Positions 44,482 to 55,904 of a DNA stretch of 64,000 bases are shown here, piece by piece. Source of the DNA: Sorghum bicolor (lineage: Eukaryota > Streptophyta > Magnoliopsida > Poales > Poaceae); contig NC_012871.2 of NCBI RefSeq assembly GCF_000003195.3, positions 20,466,658 to 20,530,657 of the forward strand. The letters are read 5' to 3'. Every line of letters begins with the position of its first letter. Within the stretch, counting starts at the first letter, position 1. Made by a program: the position numbers and the translations under genes. The notes under the pieces were generated by a model, which saw only the letters and a program-made list of their open reading frames with translations, searched no databases and had not been told where the DNA came from.

Positions 44482-47095
44482 TGAAGGGTCGAGATGGCGG
44501 ACTAGAGGGGGGTGAATAGTCCTTTCTAAAACTTATCGCGCCGGCTAACCAAAACAAATGCAGAATTAAAACTATCGGTCTAGCCAAGACTACACCCCTA
44601 TATCTAAGTTCTCTAGCACCTTGAAAAGATCCTAAACAAGCAAGCAAGGTGCTACCTTAGCAAGAGCTCACCTAAACAATTCTAGGAGCAAGGTCACACA
44701 AACCTATACAACTAGTACTTTCCAAACCGAGGGAGCTCCTACACAAACTAGTGAGGCAAAGCGCACAAAGCCTAAACTCACTAGCAAGCTCAATAACAAG
44801 GCAACCAATGCCAAATTAGAGAGCGCAAATTACTTAACTACACAAACTAAGCAATATGACTAACAAGGTTATACAAACTAAATTAGTCACGCAAGGGAAC
44901 TACTTCTAGCTACACAAGCAAGAAGGTAACTAGCAAGCTACACAAGCTAACTAATTATAAGAGCAACTACACAAGCACAAGTATATGAATGTAAGAACAA
45001 GCTTGTGTTAGGGACTTGCAAACCAACGGGAAGAATAATGTTGACACGATGATTTTCTCCCGAGGTTCACTTGGTTGCCACCAAGCTACATCCCCGTTGA
45101 GACAAGCTCCAAGGTTGCCGCCGGTCCTCTTGCTAGTGGTGACCCGCAAGTCACACTCTCTCACGTGGAGTGCTTACCACAAGCTCTAGCACTTGACCCG
45201 GACAGACCACTTGTCACTCTTCACGTCTCGCTCAACTAGAGTTGCTCTTCGCGATCCCCGCGGGGTGAGCACCGTACCCCTCACAAATCCTCCTCCGGAG
45301 CACCGCACAATCTTCTTGCGTGCTTCAAACGGAGTCACAATCCACCAAACCGTCTAGGTGATGGCAATCACCAAGAGTAATAAGAAATCCCCAATCACAA
45401 AGATTTCCTAGTGCCACCAAATGCAAATCCCGAATGCACACACTAGGCTCTCACTCTCTCACTCAAAATAGCACCAAGCATGAGAGGGAGAGAAGGGGGA
45501 AAGGGTGGATCTTCAACCTCTCATCCACACCCACAAAGGGCTCTCAATCTCTCCAAGAAATCTTAGCTCAAATCCATGGGAGAGAAAGAGGAGAGGAGGA
45601 ACCCTAACTTCCTTGTGTTCCAAATGGGTAGAGAGAAGAGTAGGAAGAAGAAAATGGCTCCCTCAACTACTCAGCTCACGCTCCCAACGGTATTTATAGA
45701 GTACCACCGGAAGTTCCGGTGCCTGGGACCGGAACTTCCGGTCCGACCAGATCTGACCGTTGGAGCCTCAGTCCAAGCAGATCTGACCGTTGTGGCCAAC
45801 CAGATCTGATCGTTGTGAGAGACTCGGACCCATCGGAAGTCCCACCGGAACTTCCGGTCAGAGACCAGAAGTGAATCCTGACACGCGAGGCCTTGCGCAA
45901 AGGCTCCTATGCGGACTTCCATTCATGGACCGGAACTTCCGGTTGTGGACCGGAACTTCCGGTTGTGGACCGGAACTTCTGGTTGTGGACCGGAACTTCT
46001 GGTCAAGGACCGGAACTTCCGGTCTGACACCGGAAGTGTTTTCTCAAACGCGAGCGCACCTCTCACAGCCTAACCGGAACTTCCTGTCAGGCTGACCGGA
46101 ACTTCCGGTCAGGCACCGGAAGTACCACCGAAAGTCCCACCGGAACTTCCGGTCCTGCATTCTCAGCACCATCTCAAAACTTGTTAGGATGCTAACTTTT
46201 AGCTCCGAACTCCGAATTCGATGATCTTGGACATTTCGGAAAGCTTACTCAGAGGGCTATACAATCCATATGGATACTCAATCCAAAACATAATGGATCA
46301 AAGCAGTATTTCAATCTAAAAGCCATCCTAATGTCCGGAGAACACCGAAAAGCCTCTCTCTCTTCTCCAAGTTGATCAAAATCAACTCCAACACCTTCTC
46401 CTTTGCAAATGTGCTAACACCACCAAGTGTACACCACCATGTGCATGTGTGTTAGCATTTCACAATCATTTTTAAAGGCTTTCTCAAGCATCTCACCTCG
46501 TCACTAAGCGCTAGGTATATGCAAATGAGACTCACACTTATTGGCACTAGATAACCATTGCAATTAAAGATTTCCCCTCTTTATAGTACAGTTATCTATC
46601 CTAAATCCGGTCAAGCACTTCTCTACTCCCCTATGACCGGTGAAATGGAAATGCCCTAGGTTATACCTTTGCCTTGTGCTTTCCATTCCAACTCCTTCGA
46701 TGTTGATGCAACACATGCACCAACCAATCACAGAATGATATGATCCACTTCATATCATCACGTGACCGTATTGGTTCATAGATCTTGACCTCACTTGCTC
46801 TTCTCCATTGCCTTGGTCCATCGGTGCCAAGTCTTGCTCAAGCTTCACCGTCACATGCGGTCCCTCGCTTCAAAGCCTCCGACTTGCCCTTCACTCTTGA
46901 AACCGGTCCGTCGAGCCAAGCCTCATCTTGATCTTCTCCACCTTGGTCACATGACTCCATGTCATGTCTCATATGCAATGAGCTCCTTCATCATCACATA
47001 ATCACCTGTGGACTAATCTCCTGTGTATCTAACATAAACACTATTAGTCCACCTAAGTTGTCACTCAATTACCAAAACCAAACAAGGACCTTTCA
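44482..47095 (-). repeat. 3' LTR of the TR-GAG element
   Basis: On the minus strand it begins TGAAAGGTCCTTG and ends GACCCTTCA. It contains the inverted-repeat array at 45706-46157 and a TATA box at 45689-45699. A short block near 45347-45384 (CCGTCTAGGTGATGG) is shared with the SIRE LTR. Confidence 0.95.
45689..46157 (-). promoter_or_regulatory. U3 promoter: ACCGGAACTTCCGGT array plus TATA box (3' LTR copy)
   Basis: About eleven copies of the 15 bp inverted repeat ACCGGAA-C/G-TTCCGGT, several at regular ~18 bp spacing (45927-46025), lie directly upstream, on the minus strand, of TCTATAAATACC. Dense identical palindromes next to a core promoter suggest a binding platform for a dimeric DNA-binding protein or a methylation-sensitive switch. 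Which one is inference. Confidence 0.7.
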
Positions 47096-47110
47096 ATCTC
47101 CCCCTTTTTG
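47096..47110 (-). promoter_or_regulatory. Polypurine tract of the TR-GAG element
   Basis: On the minus strand AAAAAGGGGGAGAT lies immediately before the 3' LTR. The same sequence borders the SIRE LTR at 57443-57457. Confidence 0.85.
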
Positions 47111-50100
47111 GTAATTGATGACAACTCTACAAAGATATGGAAATTAAGCTTTTTCAAGCTAGCACTTCACACAAGTGTAAATTGCTAACTTGTTTTGGAT
47201 TTTATGCTACTTATCCAACATTTAAGCTCTATGTCAAGAATTGGATAAGCACCACAAAACTCTACTAAGTGCTAAGGTGTATAGAATAAACCCTTGTAGT
47301 TTGATACCAAATTCGATATCATTTGAAGCATTCAATGTACACCATCCTTAGCACCATGTGTAGCTAGACAACAAAAATACTAGAAACCCCGTGAGATCAA
47401 CATTAAAAGCAAGGGTCTAGTTTTTACTTTAAGAACACAAGTCTAGCTACCAACCTATGCATGCTAGTTATCATATCATCAATCAAGTTCTAAAACTAGC
47501 ATACACCACACAAGCATGCATATTGATTTTAAAAACTTATGCAATGCAAGCAAGCACATGAATATGCATAAATCAAATGCAAATAATCAATGTTCATGAG
47601 CTTGCTCCCCCTACTTGTGTGCTTCTCTTTTGTCCAAGAATTTTGATCCATCATCTTTTCTTTTAATGTTGCTCCCTTGTCCATGTCCATCTTTGATCTC
47701 TCCCCCTTGAAATATATCTTTTGTTGTCAAACTTATCCCATGTTCATATCTTTGTTCCAACTTCTCCCCCTTTGTCATCAATTTCCATAAAAGGTATGTG
47801 ATACCAATCACTTCATACCAATTAAAAAAAGTGTGAATCTCATTGTGACAAAGGATTGCATTGGGATAGATGGTTGAGGCTTGAATCTTGTATTTTTGAT
47901 GGACATCACCATATGTGTTGGAATGACATTACATGAATTACTCTTGAGATACCACATAGGATCTTTGACCTTGATACCATTTGGTGGGGCACTCCCCCTA
48001 TGTCATAGCATGGGTCATTCACTTGTCAATCTTGTTGGTGAGGGAACTTTCTTTGCTTGATGATCACTTAAAGTTGAGGATCACTTGTGGAACCACCTTC
48101 TTATATGATAGATATCATATGTATAAATGAAATATCTTGTCCGATACCATATGGGATTCTTCTACCAATTAAGGTCTTCTAGTGTGGAACCACATGTTTG
48201 CTATCTTGAACATTTGCTATCATCATCATGAGTACCAATTGTAGGATATCACTTGAAGAAACATTTGAGTCTAGATATCCATTTTCATTGTTGTCTTGTT
48301 CTTGTACTCTCATCATCATGAGCTTCTAATTGTTGACTTGAACTATGTTGATTTGCCTAAGCTTCCAAGTCCGGTTTGAACCAATGACAAGCTTTTTCAC
48401 ACCTCACATTAAGGGTTATCTTGCCAATGTTGTACTTGTTACTTGTTAACAATCCAAAATAGATCAATTACTTGGGTTCACTAGCTCATGAACAAACTCA
48501 TATACATACCACTAGATCAACTAATCATTCAAGCAATAGTGGTAGGTTATGAATTTAAAACTTTTCATTTGTCATGCATGGTCCTATTAAGCATGTACTA
48601 TATGCACTAACCGTATACTAGTAAGGAATGAAAAGATCATGCACATTACAATGATACCTTTGCTATGTTGGAGAAGAGGATAGTCACATAGATTCCAAAT
48701 CATTTCTCCAATAACAATGTGAAGTCCAATTAACAAGCTTGGTGAAGATCAATTATAAACGTCAATTGATAGATCAAATCTTCACCCATATGAATTTAGA
48801 ACCACTTTATGATCAAGTGCACTATCTTGTTGTGGTTGACTTGCTTCTTCTTTTGACCATTGCTTGCATGAGAGAACTACTAAGAATATCACTTGAAATA
48901 GCATGACTAGCTCTCTTTTGGGTTGTTGCTTGCTTTCTTGATCAATCCTTTTGATTGCTTCAACTAAGCATCTCAAATGTCCTTTAGATCACCACTTCTA
49001 TGTTAGCCTTCCAAGCACCACACTTGGTTTACCCACTCCTCGGGCGGCATGCCCCTCACATAGGGAGAAGTGACCTCTCTCCAAAGAACTATTTTTGATA
49101 CTCACTTGAATTGCTTTGATTGATTGATTCAAGTGATGGACTTATTGTGATGAGTAACCATGAATCCCTCTTTAAGTCCTTTTCTTTCTACTTGTTTAAG
49201 TTCTTTTCTTTCTACCAAATGATTTCCAATAGTTACTAGAACTTAAACTTCATCTTCATCTTGAGTTTGATCTTGATCTTCAATTTGAGTACTAAATGTG
49301 TACACCAAGTACATTCCACAATCAAATGACCTTGTACTCATTACTTGTCATGCTTCTAGATCAATTCAAAACCAAACGTAGGTGCCTCAAACACTTATAA
49401 TTATGTTTCCAACTTGAGGACCTTTCAATTTAAGTGACTCTAGATCAATCCAATATTTGTCACTTTTCTGGCAGATTTTGTACCCTTTAAATAAATATCC
49501 ATATCTCACAATGTACAGATCCAAATACCACAAAATTTGGTGGAGATGTGCTTTACTAAGATATCTAGCAGCTGTAAAAATTTGAGCTTCATTTGACTTA
49601 TAGATTGCTACCAGATTTCAATTTTTCCACCACTGTTGCATACTGAAAACTGCTGCACTATAGCTGATAAGATCCACTACAAAACTAGAGTATCCCTTAT
49701 CCAATTCTCAGGAAATTTCTACAGCATCTTCTCTGATAATTGTACAGCATGCATACCAAATTTCAAGCCATTCCAAATAGATTTGATCACTCAAACTCAG
49801 ACTTGATCTTAGCTAGCTCAGGTTTTCAATATTTGGCAGATTTCAAGTAATTGAGCTATACTTGTTCAAATTGAATCAACCTTGAAATCAACTTGATTGA
49901 ATACTTTCATAAGACATATATCCATTCAATCCACTTAATAAAAGTCATCTCATGAACTTATCCAACTCAAAACAATCCAAACTTGATTACTAAGCATTTA
50001 ATCCATTTAATCATCTTATAGCAAGCAACATTGCATATATATATCTCTAATTCAATCAACTCATATGCACCCGAATGAATGTGATCAACAAAGATATATC

Positions 50101-50347
50101 TTGGTTAGCTCATGATTATCTAATTTGCAAGCTTTAACTCAAGTATTTACAAGCCATCAAATAATCCAATAAATCACCACAACTTGAATATTTGCACTTG
50201 TATGTTATAGCATATTTGGACTTCACTAATCTTGTCGTGGCATTGGGATAGGATATGTAATAAGCTTCAATACTTGATTCAATCATATGATGAATAATAT
50301 AATATCAATTGAATCAAGCCTCCAATGCCGATGGTACCTACACACAT
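47111..50347 (-). other. Non-coding interior of the TR-GAG element
   Basis: 3.2 kb of AT-rich sequence between the gag stop and the PPT, where pol would be in an autonomous copia element. Only short open frames occur in either strand and none resembles a retroviral domain. Many short CTTGATCTTGAT-like and CACTTG-rich stretches give it a biased composition. Confidence 0.75.
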
Positions 50348-52348
50348 TCATCCACTTTTTGATGGTACCCAAACTAGTTTGGGTCCTCTCAAGTTAGGAG
50401 CAACATACTTAGGCAATGCCTTAGTATGAGTAGCGGGATGTTTTGCAATTGCAACCAATGAGGTACCATTGCCATCCTTTCTAAGCACAATGTTATCATC
50501 AACCGAAATAGGCTTAGAATTATTACCTAGAGGACATGAATGAGCCATGTGTCCCCTTTCCCGGCATAAGTAGCAACTTCTTTTGGATTGAGCCTTTTCT
50601 TCCTTGCTCATGTGTTGCTTCTCATTGCCTTGCCTCGTAAGGATTGCTTGAGCCTTCTTCTCAAGCTTGGTGGGACACCTCGAGGCAAAGTGTCCCTCAT
50701 TCTTGCACTCAAAGCACTTGATGTGAGCATAAGCTTTCTTCTTGTCTTCATTCATGCTCATCATCTTGGCATCTTGGATTTGTATTGGATGCCTTGCTCT
50801 TCCACCCCTTCTTATTTTCTTCTTCTTCATTGTCAAGTCATCACCATCACGGTTGATCTTGATTTGCTCTTGAGGTGTCTTTTCTTGCCTAACTTGTGGC
50901 TTTGGTTGAGGCTTTACTTGTTGCTTCATCAATTGCTTGGTTGGGCACATTGAGGTGAGGTGACCCCAAGTGCGGCACTTGAAGCATTTGACATGCTTAA
51001 GCCTTTCTTCTTCCTTCATCTTCTTGAGCTTCTTTTTATTAGGGCAACCATTAGCAAGATGTCCCATTTCATGGCACCAGTAGCACATGAAATGAGAAAG
51101 CTTTTCTCTTTCTTGCTTCTTTATCTTCTTTTCTTGCTTTCTTTCGCCCTTTGTAATCTTCTTCTTGAAGCCAAGGCCACATTTGTCACCATAGTTTCTT
51201 TGAGTCTTCAATATATGCTCAAAGGTGACTTTTGAGTAGTAGCACCTTTCTAACTTGTTGCTCAAATTCTTCACTTCACTTTTGAGGTCATTGTTCTCCT
51301 TCAAAAGGTTAGTCTCACAAGGCATGGAAGTAGAACAAATATCTAATTGTAAAGAACATGGCATAGATAATAAATCATCACAAGAGGTGGATACATGCTT
51401 CTTGCCTACATCACAAGGGTTAGTAATATCATATGATTGATCATTTGACCCAAATGATGAGCTCTCACTAGTTTTAATTTCTTCATTAGAAAGCTTCTTA
51501 GTGAGAAAAGCATGATCTTTTACCAAGTTGTCATGAGCAACACAAAGTTCCTCATGAACCAATTTTAGCTCCTCATGTGAACAATTAGTAACATAAAGTA
51601 GATGTTTTTGTTGTTCACATGCGGTCTTTAGAAATGAGTTTTCAATTTTCAATTTACTTGTTTTTGCCAACTCATTTCTTAAAGCTTTTGAGAGTTTGCA
51701 TACAAGCTCAAAATTTGGATCATCACAATGAACAATTACACCACCAATAGATACCTTAGTGTCACCATGTGACATGAAGCAATGTGGTGATGTAGTGAAT
51801 GAGCTTGTAGAAGCATCACTCTCATATCCATCATCTTCATCATCAAGTGTGCATGGAGTAGCATCATTGGTTGCATCACTTGTGGCATCATCATTGTCCT
51901 TGTCAAGTGATCTTGTGGTAGCATCATTATCACCATCACTTGACCATGAGGTGGAGCAATCCTCCACAACCACCATGTTGTGGTCATGCTCAACAACCTC
52001 ATTTGCGTCCACCTTTGGCACATCATCTTCTTTGGATATCACTCCATATTTCTCATTGAGAAATACCCAAATCTCATGGGCGGACTTCATATCCATGATC
52101 TCACTAAATATGCTATCATCCATAGATTGATAGAAAATGTTAATAGCTTGACAATCGAGATGTAGGCATTTCTTTTGCACTTGAGTTGCAACCTTTTTAT
52201 CAATTGCACAAGAAAAGCCCACATCTACAATCCACCACATTTGAGGAGAAATAAATTTAAAATTGCATTGCATCCAATTTCTCCACCGTGCAAAGTGTGT
52301 GCCATCAAAAATGTGTGGACACTCAACATCTAGCCCATAAGCCGCCAT
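50348..52348 (-). CDS. Gag-like capsid/nucleocapsid protein of the TR-GAG element
   Basis: The uninterrupted frame of 666 codons starts at the ATG 52348, 52 bp after the LTR. The N-terminus (IFDGTHFARWRNWMQCNFKF, then NIFYQSMDDSIFSEIMDM and HEIWVFLNEKYG) matches the copia-type gag domain found in SIRE elements. An acidic, serine-rich middle follows, then a coiled-coil-like stretch (about 240-310). Four CCHC zinc knuckles follow: CYWCHEMGHLANGC (about 420), CFKCRTWGHLTSMC (454), CFECKNEGHFASRC (544) and CYLCRERGHMAHSC (591). Basic spacers lie between them. Most copia Gags carry one or two knuckles. The gene ends with no protease attached. Intact coding and near-identical LTRs suggest recent activity. 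Confidence 0.9.
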   Translation of the reverse strand: MAAYGLDVECPHIFDGTHFARWRNWMQCNFKFISPQMWWIVDVGFSCAIDKKVATQVQKKCLHLDCQAINIFYQSMDDSIFSEIMDMKSAHEIWVFLNEKYGVISKEDDVPKVDANEVVEHDHNMVVVEDCSTSWSSDGDNDATTRSLDKDNDDATSDATNDATPCTLDDEDDGYESDASTSSFTTSPHCFMSHGDTKVSIGGVIVHCDDPNFELVCKLSKALRNELAKTSKLKIENSFLKTACEQQKHLLYVTNCSHEELKLVHEELCVAHDNLVKDHAFLTKKLSNEEIKTSESSSFGSNDQSYDITNPCDVGKKHVSTSCDDLLSMPCSLQLDICSTSMPCETNLLKENNDLKSEVKNLSNKLERCYYSKVTFEHILKTQRNYGDKCGLGFKKKITKGERKQEKKIKKQEREKLSHFMCYWCHEMGHLANGCPNKKKLKKMKEEERLKHVKCFKCRTWGHLTSMCPTKQLMKQQVKPQPKPQVRQEKTPQEQIKINRDGDDLTMKKKKIRRGGRARHPIQIQDAKMMSMNEDKKKAYAHIKCFECKNEGHFASRCPTKLEKKAQAILTRQGNEKQHMSKEEKAQSKRSCYLCRERGHMAHSCPLGNNSKPISVDDNIVLRKDGNGTSLVAIAKHPATHTKALPKYVAPNLRGPKLVWVPSKSG

Positions 52349-52385
52349 CCTCTCGGGTCGGTGAAGACCACAAATGAGAGACCTA

Positions 52386-52397
52386 GCTCCGATACCA
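52386..52397 (-). promoter_or_regulatory. Primer-binding site, initiator tRNA-Met type
   Basis: On the minus strand TGGTATCGGAGC begins two bases after the 5' LTR end at 52400. It matches the common copia PBS TGGTATCAGAGC with one difference. Confidence 0.85.
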
Positions 52398-52399
52398 CT

Positions 52400-55014
52400 T
52401 GAAGGGTCGAGATGGCGGACTAGAGGGGGGGTGAATAGTCCTTTCTAAAACTTATCGCGCCGGCTAACCAAAACAAATGCAGAATTAAAACTATCGTTCT
52501 AGCCAAGACTACACCCCTATATCTAAGTTCTCTAGCACCTTGAAAAGATCCTAAACAAGCAAGCAAGGTGCTACCTTAGCAAGAGCTCACCTAAACAATT
52601 CTAGGAGCAAGGTCACACAAACCTATGCAACTAGTACTTTGCAAACCGAGGGAGCTCCTACACAAACTAGTGAGGCAAAGCGCACAAAGCCTAAACTCAC
52701 TAGCAAGCTCAATAACAAGGCAACCAATGCCAAATTAGAGAGCGCAAATTACTTAGCTACACAAACTAAGCAATGTGACTAACAAGGTTACACAAACCAA
52801 ATTAGTCACGCAAGGGAACTACTTCTAGCTACACAAGCAAGAAGGTAACTAGCAAGCTACACAAGCTAACTAATTATAAGAGCAACTACACAAGCACAAG
52901 TATATGAATGTAAGAACAAGCTTGTGTTAGGGACTTGCAAACCAACGGGAAGAATAATGTTGACACGATGATTTTCTCCCGAGGTTCACTTGGTTGCCAC
53001 CAAGCTACATCCCCGTTGAGACAAGCTCCAAGGTTGCCGCCGGTCCTCTTGCTAGTGGTGACCCGCAAGTCACACTCTCTCACGTGGAGTGCTTACCACA
53101 AGCTCTAGCACTTGACCCGGACAGACCACTTGTCACTCTTCACGTCTCGCTCAACTAGAGTTGCTCTTCGCGATCCCCGCGGGGTGAGCACCGTACCCCT
53201 CACAAATCCTCCTCCGGAGCACCGCACAATCTTCTTGCGTGCTTCAAACGGAGTCACAATCCACCAAACCGTCTAGGTGATGGCAATCACCAAGAGTAAT
53301 AAGAAATCCCCAATCACAAAGATTTCCTAGTGCCACCAAATGCAAATCCCGAATGCACACACTAGGCTCTCACTCTCTCACTCAAAATAGCACCAAGCAT
53401 GAGAGGGAGAGAAGGGGGAAAGGGTGGATCTTCAACCTCTCATCCACACCCACAAAGGGCTCTCAATCTCTCCAAGAAATCTTAGCTCAAATCCATGGGA
53501 GAGAAAGAGGAGAGGAGGAACCCTAACTTCCTTGTGTTCCAAATGGGTAGAGAGAAGAGTAGGAAGAAGAAAATGGCTCCCTCAACTACTCAGCTCACGC
53601 TCCCAACGGTATTTATAGAGTACCACCGGAAGTTCCGGTGCCTGGGACCGGAACTTCCGGTCCGACCAGATCTGACCGTTGGAGCCTCAGTCCAAGCAGA
53701 TCTGACCGTTGTGGCCAACCAGATCTGATCGTTGTGAGAGACTCGGACCCATCGGAAGTCCCACCGGAACTTCCGGTCAGAGACCAGAAGTGAATCCTGA
53801 CACGCGAGGCCTTGCGCAAAGGCTCCTATGCGGACTTCCATTCATGGACCGGAACTTCCGGTTGTGGACCGGAACTTCCGGTTGTGGACCGGAACTTCCG
53901 GTTGTGGACCGGAACTTCTGGTCAAGGACCGGAACTTCCGGTCTGACACCGGAAGTGTTTTCTCAAACGCGAGCGCACCTCTCACAGCCTAACCGGAACT
54001 TCCTGTCAGGCTGACCGGAACTTCCGGTCAGGCACCGGAAGTACCACCGAAAGTCCCACCGGAACTTCCGGTCCTGCATTCTCAGCACCATCTCAAAACT
54101 TGTTAGGATGCTAACTTTTAGCTCCGAACTCCGAATTCGATGATCTTGGACATTTCGGAAAGCTTACTCAGAGGGCTATACAATCCATATGGATACTCAA
54201 TCCAAAACATAATGGATCAAAGCAGTATTTCAATCTAAAAGCCATCCTAATGTCCGGAGAACACCGAAAAGCCTCTCTCTCTTCTCCAAGTTGATCAAAA
54301 TCAACTCCAACACCTTCTCCTTTGCAAATGTGCTAACACCACCAAGTGTACACCACCATGTGCATGTGTGTTAGCATTTCACAATCATTTTTAAAGGCTT
54401 TCTCAAGCATCTCACCTCGTCACTAAGCGCTAGGTATATGCAAATGAGACTCACACTTATTGGCACTAGATAACCATTGCAATTAAAGATTTCCCCTCTT
54501 TATAGTACAGTTATCTATCCTAAATCCGGTCAAGCACTTCTCTACTCCCCTATGACCGGTGAAATGGAAATGCCCTAGGTTATACCTTTGCCTTGTGCTT
54601 TCCATTCCAACTCCTTCGATGTTGATGCAACACATGCACCAACCAATCACAGAATGATATGATCCACTTCATATCATCACGTGACCGTATTGGTTCATAG
54701 ATCTTGACCTCACTTGCTCTTCTCCATTGCCTTGGTCCATCGGCGCCAAGTCTTGCTCAAGCTTCACCGTCACATGCGGTTCCTCGCTTCAAAGCCTCCG
54801 ACTTGCCCTTCACTCTTGCAACCGGTCCGTCGAGCCAAGCCTCATCTTGATCTTCTCCACCTTGGTCACATGACTCCATGTCATGTCTCATATGCAATGA
54901 GCTCCTTCATCATCACATAATCACCTGTGGACTAATCTCCTGTGTATCTCACATAAACACTATTAGTCCACCTAAGTTGTCACTCAATTACCAAAAACAA
55001 ACAAGGACCTTTCA
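52400..55014 (-). repeat. 5' LTR of the TR-GAG element
   Basis: 2615 bp, almost identical to 44482-47095. One of the palindromes (about 53890-53908) is perfect here (TTCCGGT) where the other LTR has TTCTGGT, a CpG-context change. Confidence 0.95.
53609..54076 (-). promoter_or_regulatory. U3 promoter: ACCGGAACTTCCGGT array plus TATA box (5' LTR copy)
   Basis: Same arrangement as 45689-46157, in the LTR that would drive gag transcription. The TATA box (CTCTATAAATACC on the minus strand) is at about 53609-53619, and gag starts about 1.26 kb downstream. Confidence 0.7.
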
Positions 55015-55904
55015 CCCACATCTCGATCTGCACATCCTGATGATTAATCTCCCCATCTCGATCTACAGTTCCTGAGGATTCATGGCTTGCATCCATGGCT
55101 GCCTTGGTTTGCGGCAACTGACGGCCTTTGACGGTTATGTATGGTAAATCCATGTTCTTCGTAGCCTACAATTTCATACGTACTGGATTGGATCATTTGA
55201 CCCAATAGAAACAGGCCTTACAGTTGATCGATGAGTTAAAACTTTTGGTTTGCATCCAGTGGCGATGCACAGCAGCAGTATGGCATCTCCTAGGTGTTCA
55301 GCATGGGCGCGGCTATTCTGCAGTGACCGCAATGTATTGGTGCACCATAGGCGGTTAGCCATCTGCCCCTTCTGTAATCCTCATTCCTTGGCATATCTAG
55401 CCTGATTGGTATACACGGTTTCTTCTTGAGGGCTAATTCTTCTTTGGTATGTTTCTGTGACATCTATTCTTCTCTGATCGATAGGTTTGTGTTTCATGTA
55501 TATGTATGGATTTATATTATGTTCTTCATATGAGAGATGACCCTAAGCCATATATTTTATAAGCCATCAAGTGAGATGCAGTTAGAACTAACCTATATTG
55601 CTAGGTGTTGTTGGTTGCCTCATCTCTAGATGGTTTATTTTTCTAAATGACACAAACATGCACTGCATATGCGCAGGTTACAGAAATGGGATATTTTCCA
55701 TGTTAATGCTCTTGAAACTGAACCTTGAAGACTACTAGTGCAAGTTGAATTTCTCAGTGACGTAATCCAAAATAGTAGCTGTGTATACTGTCAAATGATT
55801 CTCAATCAGTTCAAACGCAAATTTAATTATATTATTTTGATATGGTGTTTCTAGCTTTTTTGGACTCCTAAGTAGATTAGTTCTTCAGTTATGAAATTAA
55901 CAAG
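55015..55904. other. Spacer between the two copia-class elements
   Basis: The interrupted GATTAATCTCC repeats continue to about 55076. The remainder is AT-rich with no supported gene. It is probably the same pre-insertion DNA as 41876-44481. Confidence 0.5.

Larger units (their letters stand above)
44482..55014 (-). mobile_element. Non-autonomous copia-class LTR element encoding only Gag (TR-GAG type)
   Basis: LTRs at 44482-47095 and 52400-55014 (2614 and 2615 bp) have TG...CA ends. Flanks are CTCAC and CCCAC, a 4/5 match as target duplication. The PBS and PPT place the 5' LTR on the right, so the element reads leftwards. The only gene is a 666-residue Gag. No protease, integrase, RT or RNase H is present in 5.3 kb of interior. 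This matches the described TR-GAG group, which depends on enzymes of a partner. The LTRs differ at about 14 positions by eye (~0.5 per cent), indicating insertion within roughly the last few hundred thousand years. Confidence 0.92.

Noticed and set aside
45706..46157. Possible heat-shock elements in the GAACTTC repeats
   Set aside because: Heat-shock elements need GAA and TTC separated by two bases. Here they are separated by one, so the pattern does not fit.
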